NCBI GenBank assembly: GCA_035591015.1 | Contig: JAXIUW010184736.1 | Location: 1-64,000 of the forward strand | Source: Cephalothrix simula | Taxonomy: Eukaryota; Nemertea; Palaeonemertea; Archinemertea; Cephalotrichidae | Length of the DNA stretch: 64,000 bases | Direction of reading: 5' to 3' | Part shown: one piece after another, positions 1-7,797 of the stretch | How positions within the stretch are numbered: position 1 is the first letter of the stretch | Layout of the letters: each line of letters opens with the position of its first letter | Notes under the pieces: generated by a model | Seen by the model: only the letters and a program-made list of their open reading frames with translations | The model's database searches: none | What the model was told of the DNA's origin: nothing | Made by a program: the position numbers and the translations under genes

Positions 1-52
1 CTGGGCACAAGGCAATGCTTGACTAAGTTGGCTTGTATAATGACAATCCCCT

Positions 53-223
53 TTGGCCGAAGGCATGAGCCTTCGGCCAAGTCTGTGGGTGCAGGGAGCG
101 TGCTCCCTGCCGGGGTTGTTAGGGGTGGAACCCCTGACACTAAGTGTTTTGGTATGTAAACTTGCTTTCACAACTGAGCAAGATGATTCTCTATCATCTT
201 GCGGGGGTGGTGTCCCTCGCAAG
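53..223. repeat. Run of five inverted repeats
   Basis: Five hairpin-forming palindromes follow one another downstream of the minus-strand Fe-S oxidoreductase gene. They are 53-80 (12-bp arms, 4-base loop), 91-110 (9-bp arms, 2-base loop), 121-135 (6-bp arms, 3-base loop), 178-202 (10-bp arms, 5-base loop) and 198-223 (about 10 bp with one wobble). The last two share the bases CTTGC, so they cannot form together. None is followed by a convincing T-run on either strand, so they are not classical Rho-independent terminators. They may still stop transcription or protect the 3' end of the mRNA. Confidence 0.7.
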
Positions 224-242
224 TATTAAGAGCATTAATTGG

Positions 243-2291
243 TTAGGGGCTTTGCTCATCAAGAGCACTGCACGCAATCTCGGCGATGTCACGGACTTGA
301 ATATCTTCAATACTCTTTTGGTTGAGGCCATCCTCAAGCATGGTCATACAGAAAGGGCAGCCCGTGGCTATGGTTTGCGGATTAACTGTTTGCGCTTCGG
401 CTATGCGTTCTTCGTTAATACGCCGACCGATGTTTTCTTCCATCCACATTCGTCCACCACCAGCACCGCAGCAGAAGCTCTGCGGACCACAGCGAGGCAT
501 CTCTTGCAACGGTTGTTGACTGCTGGAAGCGAGTATTTGACGTGGGGCGTCATATTCTTTATTGTAGCGACCCAAGTAGCAGGGATCATGAAAGGTTACC
601 CGCCCTAAGTCTGTGGCCTTGAGGTTGAGGCGTTTATCTTGAATGAGCTTATGAATGTACTGCGAATGATGGTACACAACGTATTTTCCATCAAGCTGTG
701 GATACTCATTTTTAAGCGCATTTAAGCAGTGCGGGCATTGGGTAACTATCTCTTTAAGGCCGCTGGCATTAAGCGTGGCCACGTTGTCACTGGCTAGGGT
801 TTGGTACAGCATTTCATTGCCGGTGCGTCTGGCGAGGTCTCCGGTGCATTTTTCTTTGTTGCCCAATATGCAAAATTGTACTTGGGCTTGTTTGAGCAAC
901 TTGACCATGGCCAGCGTTACCTGCTGAGCACGCTTATCAAAAGAGCCCATGCAGCCTACCCAGACTAGTACATCATAGGGCTTGGTGGGTGCGTCAGTAA
1001 GAATCTCTACGTCATTAGCTTCTGCCCAGCTTTGGCGTTGATCATGACCAATGCCCCACGGATTAAAATTGCGCTCTAAACCCTTAAAAGTTGAATTGAG
1101 TTCTTTCGGATACTGATCATGCATCAGAGTTTGCCCCTGCCGCAAAGCGATAATGCGTGGCACATGCTCAATAGATACCGGGCAGGCTTCTTCACAGGCA
1201 CGGCAGGTAGTACACGCCCACAAGGTATCTTCACTAATCACATCGCCTACTAAGCTCTGTTCAGTTTGACCAGAAGCGAGTAACTGCCCTCGGCTGCGCT
1301 TGAGGTGGTCACGCAGGGCAACGTTAAACATCTTCAAATCAAGGGGTTTTCCGGTAACATAGGTGGGGCAAGAGTCGTAGCAACGGCCACATTCAGTGCA
1401 TGAGTAGAGGTCTAGCCCCTGCTTCCAGCTAAGATGCTCAATGCGCTCTGCGCCTAGCTCGCCTTTTTCCCATAGTTCTTCATTTTCTAAATCAAGCAGA
1501 GTTGCCGGTGTATGCGGATAACCAACCGAGCCCAGCAGAACGTTAGGCAGAGCGGTTATCACATGAAAGTGCTTAGAATCAGGCAGAAGATTCAAAAAAC
1601 TAAAGATGATTAGCTGATGCAGCCAAAAACAAACCTGATAAACAAAAAACTGCACCTCCTCGCCGGCCAAGGCCAACCCATGGGCAAGGGCAGTGGCTAC
1701 GGGCGTCCACGCCATTTCACTGCCCCATTGCGGGTTGCTGAGCAAGTGTAGCGGCTGGCCGTAAATGCTAGCCAGATTATACTTGGCTGCGGTGTAGAGT
1801 AGGTCAGTCAAAACCACGCCCCAGATCATCCCCAAAATAACCATTCCTTCTACGCTAAGTGTTAGGCGTTTGGGTTTCACAATCCAACGCCTATAGAAGG
1901 CGTAGCCGATCATAATAAACACTAATAACTCAACTAAATCAGCAAGAAAGGCATATACAAAACCAATTATACTGCTTGAGTTAAATAGGGGGAGGTGTTC
2001 TTGAAAGGCTAGATCATAGGCTGTTCCAATCAGGATAATCTCACGCAGGCCCAGGATCATAAAGCCCCAAAAGATGACCACGTGCATCACGCCCGATGCT
2101 CGCTCACGGCGTTCCACAACCAGCCGTGACTGCCCCAAGCCCATTGTTAGCAGACGCTTGATGCGTAATGACCATTGGTCAAAGCGATGCTCTGGCTTTA
2201 GCTTGACCAGCGTTAAAAGCTGTACGCCAATGCTAATACAAAATAACCCCACCCCTACGGCCAAGATTAGCGTCATCAACAGAGGATTCAT
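243..2291 (-). CDS. Membrane (Fe-S) oxidoreductase, probable ETF:quinone oxidoreductase
   Basis: This 682-residue protein has an N-terminal membrane part of about 250 residues with several hydrophobic segments, of the nitrate-reductase-gamma/HdrE-like kind. Two 4Fe-4S cluster motifs follow (CTECGRCYDSCP and CTTCRACEEACP). The C-terminal half has two cysteine-rich CCG-type domains, with VGCMGSFD, CPHCLNA, DPCYLGRY and FCCGAGGGR visible, as in HdrD and glycolate oxidase iron-sulfur subunits. Fusions of this design beside etfBA are proposed to pass electrons from reduced ETF to the (mena)quinone pool. Here etfA and etfB lie directly upstream on the same strand, which supports that role. An 87-base spacer separates it from etfA. 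The ATG start precedes a hydrophobic first helix. The electron donor and quinone type are inferred. Another heterodisulfide-reductase-like function is possible but less likely given the neighbours. Confidence 0.85.
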   Translation of the reverse strand: MNPLLMTLILAVGVGLFCISIGVQLLTLVKLKPEHRFDQWSLRIKRLLTMGLGQSRLVVERRERASGVMHVVIFWGFMILGLREIILIGTAYDLAFQEHLPLFNSSSIIGFVYAFLADLVELLVFIMIGYAFYRRWIVKPKRLTLSVEGMVILGMIWGVVLTDLLYTAAKYNLASIYGQPLHLLSNPQWGSEMAWTPVATALAHGLALAGEEVQFFVYQVCFWLHQLIIFSFLNLLPDSKHFHVITALPNVLLGSVGYPHTPATLLDLENEELWEKGELGAERIEHLSWKQGLDLYSCTECGRCYDSCPTYVTGKPLDLKMFNVALRDHLKRSRGQLLASGQTEQSLVGDVISEDTLWACTTCRACEEACPVSIEHVPRIIALRQGQTLMHDQYPKELNSTFKGLERNFNPWGIGHDQRQSWAEANDVEILTDAPTKPYDVLVWVGCMGSFDKRAQQVTLAMVKLLKQAQVQFCILGNKEKCTGDLARRTGNEMLYQTLASDNVATLNASGLKEIVTQCPHCLNALKNEYPQLDGKYVVYHHSQYIHKLIQDKRLNLKATDLGRVTFHDPCYLGRYNKEYDAPRQILASSSQQPLQEMPRCGPQSFCCGAGGGRMWMEENIGRRINEERIAEAQTVNPQTIATGCPFCMTMLEDGLNQKSIEDIQVRDIAEIACSALDEQSP

Positions 2292-2378
2292 ATGAAAAGC
2301 CTATAATTATTGATTAAAATTGCGAAAGAGCTACTCTAAAACACTTCTAAAACACTTACTATAAAAGTGGCGATTGCT

Positions 2379-3344
2379 CTAACTGCGCCGAGCCTGAATA
2401 GCCTCTTTTAAGGCGGGAATAATCTTAAATAAATCGCCGACTAAGCCAAAGTCAGCCACAGAGAAAATTGGAGCACTGGCATCTGAGTTAATCGCCATGA
2501 TGTTCTTAGAACCGCCAATGCCCGCCAAATGTTGAATTGCGCCTGATATACCCACGGCAATATAGAGGTCTGGCGCAACGATGCGCCCGGTTTGCCCTAC
2601 CTGATAGCTATAAGGCACCCAGCCAGAATCAACCACTGCTCGTGATGCCCCTACCGCAGCCCCAATAGAGGTTGCAAAATCACGTACTAGGGCTACACCC
2701 TCGGGTCCCTTCACTCCACGCCCAATTGAAACCACAATTTTTGCTTCGCCCATGTCTAGTTCATCACTGGCATCAGATAATAACTCTATCACCCTGCAAG
2801 CAGCATTAGTAGGCGGCAATTCAAGCTCTACGGCGGTTACGCTGCCCGATGAGGTCTCCAGGCCAAAAGTACCGCCACGAATATTGAGTACCGGCAGTGC
2901 GGAATTAATGCTTACCTTTTGCAGCAACTTAGCAGCCATTACCGGTCTGGTGATGGTTTGCGGACGCCCATCAACAAAGTCTATGGCTGAGACATCATTA
3001 ACGTAAGCACCACCCAAGCGAGCAGCGATTAGCGGCCCCATCGCCTTTGAGCTTTCTGATACGGCCAGCCAAATTTGAGTCGCTCCAAAGTCTTGAGCAG
3101 CAGCACAGGCCAAGCCTACATAGCCATCAGTAGAGAATATATCCAATGCGGTATTAGTGCAGTAATAAACCTTGCCAGCCCCGCACTGACCCAATCGCTC
3201 ATGCAAACCTGATTGCGAAGACTGCGACCCAGCCAGCACACAGCCAACCTCTACGCCCAAGCGTTGAGCCTCAGAGACAGCCTCTAGCACCGGTTTACGG
3301 ATTTCTGTTCCGCTTATTTCACCAACTATAAGAATCTTTTCCAC
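2379..3344 (-). CDS. etfA: Electron transfer flavoprotein alpha subunit
   Basis: This is a 321-residue EtfA, the FAD-binding subunit of the soluble electron-transfer flavoprotein that collects electrons from acyl-CoA and related dehydrogenases. The C-terminal FAD domain carries the family signature around SYQVGQTGR and VGISGAIQH, followed by NSDASAPIF and the conserved final helix. The N-terminal half is the ETF alpha/beta fold. The start is GTG, nine bases after the etfB stop, so the two subunits are almost certainly co-translated. Length is normal for the family. The downstream membrane Fe-S oxidoreductase is the likely electron acceptor. Confidence 0.95.
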   Translation of the reverse strand: MEKILIVGEISGTEIRKPVLEAVSEAQRLGVEVGCVLAGSQSSQSGLHERLGQCGAGKVYYCTNTALDIFSTDGYVGLACAAAQDFGATQIWLAVSESSKAMGPLIAARLGGAYVNDVSAIDFVDGRPQTITRPVMAAKLLQKVSINSALPVLNIRGGTFGLETSSGSVTAVELELPPTNAACRVIELLSDASDELDMGEAKIVVSIGRGVKGPEGVALVRDFATSIGAAVGASRAVVDSGWVPYSYQVGQTGRIVAPDLYIAVGISGAIQHLAGIGGSKNIMAINSDASAPIFSVADFGLVGDLFKIIPALKEAIQARRS

Positions 3345-3353
3345 AACCTAAAC

Positions 3354-4124
3354 TCAAGCAAGTACTTTAGCCTTTTCAAATAACCACGATACGGCTGCTG
3401 CGGCTACTTCTTCAGGCTCGCCATCAATTTTTTGGCCGGCTTCACGCTGGGACTGCTCGCTGTAGCCCTCTACGACTATTCTTGGGGCTAAGTCAGTAGT
3501 ACTCAGGCCAATGTCTGACAATGATTTTGTTTGAAAGGGCTTCTTTTTAGCCTGCATAATACCTCGCAATGAAGCTAGCCGTGGCTCATTCAAGCTATCG
3601 CTAGCAGTGATAACCGCCGGAAGGTCTATCTCTATTAGCTCTTGGCCGCCATCGCCCAAGCGTTTAACCCGCAGTTGCTTGGCTGACAATGCCTCTATCT
3701 CTAGCACATTCGGCACATAGGCCACGCCCAAGGCATGGGCTAAGCACGCTCCGGTAGAACCCATGTCTGTATCTTGAGATTGCTTGCCGCAAATAATCAA
3801 ATCAAAGGCTAGCTCTTTGGCCACGCTATGCAGTATTGTGGCCGTAGCCGAGGCATCTAAGGGTTGGTCAGCTTCAACATGAATGGCCTCGGCTATGCCC
3901 ATGGCCAGTGCCTTGCGCAAAGTCTCTGCCGTTCCGCCATTACCGATGCTGATGGCCGTAGTGTGGCCATCATGCTGCTCAGAGAGACTCACTGCTGCTT
4001 CAACGGCGTTCTCATCCCAGCGATTCATCACATAAGTAAGTCCGCTTTGATCAAGCTGGCCACCGCTTACACGCAGATTAAGCTCTACATCAATTACATT
4101 TTTAATAGGAACAACGATATTCAT
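3354..4124 (-). CDS. etfB: Electron transfer flavoprotein beta subunit
   Basis: This is a 256-residue EtfB, first gene of the etfB-etfA-oxidoreductase unit on the minus strand. It begins MNIVVPIKNVIDVELNLRV, shows the family core (IICGKQSQDTDMGSTG, then a PAVITASDSLNEPRLASLRGIM-like stretch) and has normal length. It binds AMP or FAD and pairs with EtfA. The start is ATG. The tRNA-Gly gene lies 47 bases upstream on the same strand. Confidence 0.95.
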   Translation of the reverse strand: MNIVVPIKNVIDVELNLRVSGGQLDQSGLTYVMNRWDENAVEAAVSLSEQHDGHTTAISIGNGGTAETLRKALAMGIAEAIHVEADQPLDASATATILHSVAKELAFDLIICGKQSQDTDMGSTGACLAHALGVAYVPNVLEIEALSAKQLRVKRLGDGGQELIEIDLPAVITASDSLNEPRLASLRGIMQAKKKPFQTKSLSDIGLSTTDLAPRIVVEGYSEQSQREAGQKIDGEPEEVAAAAVSWLFEKAKVLA

Positions 4125-4170
4125 AAGCTAAGGCGTTTCAACCCTCCATGATAATCGCAATGGTGTGAAC

Positions 4171-4243
4171 AGCGGGAAACGGGGTTCGAACCCGCGACCT
4201 CAACCTTGGCAAGGTTGCGCTCTACCAGCTGAGCTATTCCCGC
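4171..4243 (-). tRNA. tRNA-Gly (GCC anticodon)
   Basis: A 73-nt tRNA on the minus strand. The acceptor arms GCGGGAA/TTCCCGC pair fully, the D-arm contains TAGCTCAGCTGGTAGAGC, the anticodon stem is CAACC/GGTTG with loop TTGCCAA (anticodon GCC), and the T-loop is GGTTCGAACCC. The 3' CCA is not encoded. It may be co-transcribed with etfBA, which starts 47 bases downstream. Confidence 0.95.
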
Positions 4244-4406
4244 AACAGCATTTAGAAATATAATCTTCAACAAGCCTTACGTCAAGCGTTCATTTAGAAT
4301 GCCACAAATCTGCAAAAAAGACTTGCATAAGAAATACTAAGCAGTATCATCATTAATACTTAAACGTTCGGTAAATATCAACAAAACCATAAACCCGTAT
4401 AATATA

Positions 4407-5399
4407 ATGACAAACGTATCAATAAATGGTTTCGGCAGAATCGGCAGAAATACTCTGCGTGTGTTACTAGGCAATCCCCAAGTAAGCGTTAAAGCTATCA
4501 ACGATATCACTGATATCGGCACTCTTGCCCATCTGTTCAAATATGACTCCAATTACGGCATATTTAATCATGATGTAAACCATGACGATAAGCACCTGAT
4601 TATTGATGGTAAACCTATTCCCGTTACCAGCGAGCGCAATCCGGTCGACTTACCGTGGAAATCTTTAGGCGTAGACGTGGTCTTAGAGTGTAGTGGCATC
4701 TTCAACAAAGAAGAAAAAGGTCGCCTGCACTTAGATGCCGGAGCAAAAAAAGTTGTCTTCTCTGCACCAGCCACCGGCGATGGCGTACTAACCGTTGTGT
4801 TGGGTGTAAACTTTAATACCTACAATCAAGCCCAGCATAACTTGGTCTCTAACGCATCTTGCACAACAAACTGCTTGGCACCCGTGACCAAGGTTGTACA
4901 CAATAAGTTTGGCATTAAGCACGGTCTGATGAACACCATTCACGCCTACACCAATGACCAAAACCTGCAAGACAGCCCCCATTCTGACCTACGCCGAGCT
5001 CGAGCCGCCGCCTTGTCAATGATTCCCACTTCTACCGGTGCCGCACGAGCCATAGGGCTGGTTATTCCAGAGCTTAAAGGCAAACTAGATGGCTTTGCTA
5101 TTCGTGTACCCACGCCAACCGTATCAGTGGTTGACGTTACCTATACGGTAGACAAGCCGACCACCGTTGAAGAAGTCAATGCTGCGCTAAAGGCTGCTGC
5201 TAATAGCGAATTGAAGGGCATTATGGGCTTTTCAGAAGAGCCCTTAGTATCTATTGACTATAAGGGCGACACTCGCTCTTCAATTGTTGATGGCCATTCT
5301 ACTAAGGTCATCGGTGGCACAATGGTTAAAGTTTTATCTTGGTACGACAATGAGTGGGGCTTTGTTAATCGCCTCGCTGAGTTAGTTACCAAGCTGTAA
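4407..5399 (+). CDS. gap: Glyceraldehyde-3-phosphate dehydrogenase
   Basis: This 330-residue enzyme catalyses NAD-dependent oxidation and phosphorylation of glyceraldehyde 3-phosphate in glycolysis, or the reverse in gluconeogenesis. The Rossmann motif INGFGRIGRN opens the protein. The catalytic cysteine is C152 in SNASCTTNCLAP, and the conserved WYDNEWGF lies near the C-terminus. The acidic residue in INDITD suggests NAD preference. Family alignment fixes the ATG start, which has no Shine-Dalgarno sequence. TATAAT-like hexamers lie at 4398-4403 and 4403-4408, so a leaderless or near-leaderless mRNA is possible but untested. A lipid kinase gene follows 15 bases downstream. Confidence 0.96.
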   Translation: MTNVSINGFGRIGRNTLRVLLGNPQVSVKAINDITDIGTLAHLFKYDSNYGIFNHDVNHDDKHLIIDGKPIPVTSERNPVDLPWKSLGVDVVLECSGIFNKEEKGRLHLDAGAKKVVFSAPATGDGVLTVVLGVNFNTYNQAQHNLVSNASCTTNCLAPVTKVVHNKFGIKHGLMNTIHAYTNDQNLQDSPHSDLRRARAAALSMIPTSTGAARAIGLVIPELKGKLDGFAIRVPTPTVSVVDVTYTVDKPTTVEEVNAALKAAANSELKGIMGFSEEPLVSIDYKGDTRSSIVDGHSTKVIGGTMVKVLSWYDNEWGFVNRLAELVTKL

Positions 5400-5414
5400 A
5401 CACTGTCACCCTCC

Positions 5415-6254
5415 ATGGGTAAGTGGGCTATTATCTATAATCCTGTTGCTGGTTCTTTCAGCCTGCGCAAGCTAGAGAAAATTCTCGGCTGGGCGAAGCG
5501 GCACAGGATTGACCTAGAGGCTTTTGAGACTCGCTACCCCGGCCATGCGGCCAGCATTATCCCCCACCGTGAAGCCTTCGCCAGAATAATAGTTTGGAGC
5601 GGAGATGGTTCTTTTAACGAAGTTCTGCAAGACCATCTAGGATTAGATGTTCCCCTGATGTTCCTGCCTGGCGGTACGGCCAATATTTTAGCTCTTGAGC
5701 TTGGCCTAGCCCTAAATCCTATTGAAGCCCTAGAGCAACAATACCCCGGACGCATTGAGGCAGTGCGACCGGGATTAATCAATGGCCGCTCATTTATGCT
5801 AATGGCTGGAATAGGTTACGATGGAATTGTGGTCAGCCATACCAACACTAAACTAAAAAAATGGGTCGGCAAGGCTGCCTATGTTGTTAGCGCCTTGTAT
5901 GCTCTAATGCTAGCCAAGCCTTCTATAACCTGCCCAGATAAAACGGCCGTGCCGTGGGTAATTGCCTCACGCAGTAAGTTTTATGGCGGTAATTATGTGC
6001 TTAATCCCCAGCTATCAGTGCTGGGGTCGCATAACTTAAACCTGTTTATGGTCAATAATATAGCCCTATTTGTCTGTACTAAATTATTAGGCATGTCTAG
6101 GGGTTATGCGCAGCAGAGTGTGGCTGAAATCAACTTAAATTGCAGCAGTATGACCACCGCTCAGGTTGATGGTGAGGCCCTTGTTGCTGCTAAGGCATTC
6201 AAAATTGAGCTAGCCCAAAAAACGATTAACCTGCTCGCTCCATCTGCCCCATAG
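5415..6254 (+). CDS. Diacylglycerol kinase-family lipid kinase
   Basis: This 279-residue protein belongs to the DAGK/sphingosine-kinase catalytic family (YegS/DgkB type). It has YNPVAGS near the N-terminus, the nucleotide motif WSGDGSFNEV, the PGGTAN loop around residue 85, and a C-terminal beta domain ending in a DGEAL motif. Such enzymes phosphorylate diacylglycerol or related lipids at the membrane. The exact substrate cannot be told from sequence. It starts 15 bases after gap and is probably co-transcribed with it. A copy of its last 30 or so bases recurs 163 bases downstream (6384-6429). Confidence 0.85.
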   Translation: MGKWAIIYNPVAGSFSLRKLEKILGWAKRHRIDLEAFETRYPGHAASIIPHREAFARIIVWSGDGSFNEVLQDHLGLDVPLMFLPGGTANILALELGLALNPIEALEQQYPGRIEAVRPGLINGRSFMLMAGIGYDGIVVSHTNTKLKKWVGKAAYVVSALYALMLAKPSITCPDKTAVPWVIASRSKFYGGNYVLNPQLSVLGSHNLNLFMVNNIALFVCTKLLGMSRGYAQQSVAEINLNCSSMTTAQVDGEALVAAKAFKIELAQKTINLLAPSAP

Positions 6255-6429
6255 CGATTATGAATAGCGACCAGCAACAGCTATCGCAGCTAGGTTTTAG
6301 TTCTACGCTTAACCTACAAATCATCAACAAGGCCAGCAACAAACCCCGTAGCATACCTATCAACAAGGCCAGCAACAATACCTAACGATTAACCTGCTCG
6401 CCCCCTCTGTCGCATAGCGATTATGAATA
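6221..6429 (+). repeat. Displaced duplicate of the lipid-kinase gene 3' end
   Basis: The 46 bases at 6221-6266, which span the lipid kinase stop codon, recur at 6384-6429 with four mismatches. Between and after them lie degenerate copies of AACAAGGCCAGCAACAA (about 6328 and 6363, with weaker traces to about 6540). The non-coding spacer 6255-6638 therefore looks like a slowly decaying local duplication. I see no gene or terminator in it. Confidence 0.75.
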
Positions 6430-6638
6430 TCCCTCGCCGCTATATTTTGGCGAGCTAACGCCTAATCCGTACCTCTCAACAAGGCCATCGCCAAGGTTAG
6501 TAACAAGCCCAGTAGCAGACCCATCCAAGACCAGCAACAATACCTAAAGTGCCAACAGCTCTAACTAAGAGCGGATGCTCGCTAGTTAATTGTTATAGAG
6601 TTGTGAGATTACGGGCTATAGGTCTATGGAGTTAAGGG

Positions 6639-7730
6639 CTAGTCGGAGCTGGTAATCAATAGCTGATCACGATGGATAGCTTCTTGTGAGCGTGGGCTAG
6701 CATCAAGGCCTTTCACAATTCTGGTTAAATCTTCAGAGCCAAAGTTGACCATACCAATGCCAATTTTTTGCTCTTGCTGATCATAAATCTCAACGATGTC
6801 TCCATTTTCAAACTTGCCCTGCACTCTGCTTATGCCCACCGGCAAAAGGCTTTTTTTATTGATTAGTGCCTGCCGTGCGCCATCATCTATCACCAAATAG
6901 CCCTTGGTCAATGCTCCCAGTTTAAGCCAACGCTTATAACCCTCTAGCCGTCTTGGCGATGCAATAAAGCGTGTGCCAAGGTCTTCACCATTCATAATGC
7001 GCAAAATAATGTCGTCTTCCTTGCCACAGGCAATATGCGCCTCTATTCCGAAAGAAACTACCGTCTCTACCGCTTTCAGCTTAGAGAGCATGCCCCCGCT
7101 ACCTCCCAAAGAGATTGTCTTACCGCACCAATCCCACATTTCTTTAGTTATTTCAGGCACTACACTCAATCGGCGGCTGTCTTTGTCTTGATGCGGGTCG
7201 CCTGAATAAAAGCCATCACTTTGGGTCAGCAAGAACAACTTGTCGGCGAATATGGTTGCAGCTATAGCCGCCGAGAGCATGTCATTATCACCAAAGGTTA
7301 CGGCCTCATCACTTAGTACATCATTTTCGTTAATAATGGGCAGTATGCCTTCATGCAACAGGCTGATTAGGGTATTCTTAATGCTTAAATAGTACTTGCG
7401 CAGCTTAAAATCATTGCGGGTCAGCAGGGCTTGAGCGCCCGTAATTGAGTATCTAGCGCAAACATCTAAATAGGCGTTCATTAGATGCGGTTGACCAATT
7501 GAACTCATCATCTGCCGTTTAAGCACCGGGCTATGCTTGCTCTTAAAGTCAAAAGCGGTTCTAGCCGCACCGCAAGCTCCAGAGGTAACCAGCACCACCA
7601 GATGCCCAGACTTGCGCAATTTATAGATTTGCCCGATGATTGACTCAATTACGTTTAAGTCAAGCGACCCATCCGAGCATGACAAAACGTTAGTCCCAAC
7701 CTTAATTACTAATAACTTTTGTGTATCCAT
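6639..7730 (-). CDS. proB: Glutamate 5-kinase
   Basis: This protein of about 363 residues phosphorylates glutamate to gamma-glutamyl phosphate, the first step of proline synthesis. It has the amino-acid kinase fold (VIKVGTNVLS at the start, VTSGACGAAR, INENDVLSDEAVTFGDNDMLSA, SLGGSGGMLSKLKA) followed by a PUA domain of about 80 residues (GALTKGYLVIDDGARQAL, NGDIVEIYD). The ATG at 7728-7730 fits the family start. A TTG six bases upstream in frame is possible but adds only two residues. proA is not adjacent. It converges with the lipid kinase gene. Confidence 0.94.
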   Translation of the reverse strand: MDTQKLLVIKVGTNVLSCSDGSLDLNVIESIIGQIYKLRKSGHLVVLVTSGACGAARTAFDFKSKHSPVLKRQMMSSIGQPHLMNAYLDVCARYSITGAQALLTRNDFKLRKYYLSIKNTLISLLHEGILPIINENDVLSDEAVTFGDNDMLSAAIAATIFADKLFLLTQSDGFYSGDPHQDKDSRRLSVVPEITKEMWDWCGKTISLGGSGGMLSKLKAVETVVSFGIEAHIACGKEDDIILRIMNGEDLGTRFIASPRRLEGYKRWLKLGALTKGYLVIDDGARQALINKKSLLPVGISRVQGKFENGDIVEIYDQQEQKIGIGMVNFGSEDLTRIVKGLDASPRSQEAIHRDQLLITSSD

Positions 7731-7797
7731 TCTCAATCATTTAATGCTAATACCAACTATTGGCCACATTCAAGCATCTGCATAACCAGAATATATC

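Noticed and set aside
144-608. A 154-codon open frame on the plus strand at the left edge
   Set aside because: It overlaps the well-supported Fe-S oxidoreductase on the opposite strand, shows no family features and runs through palindromes.
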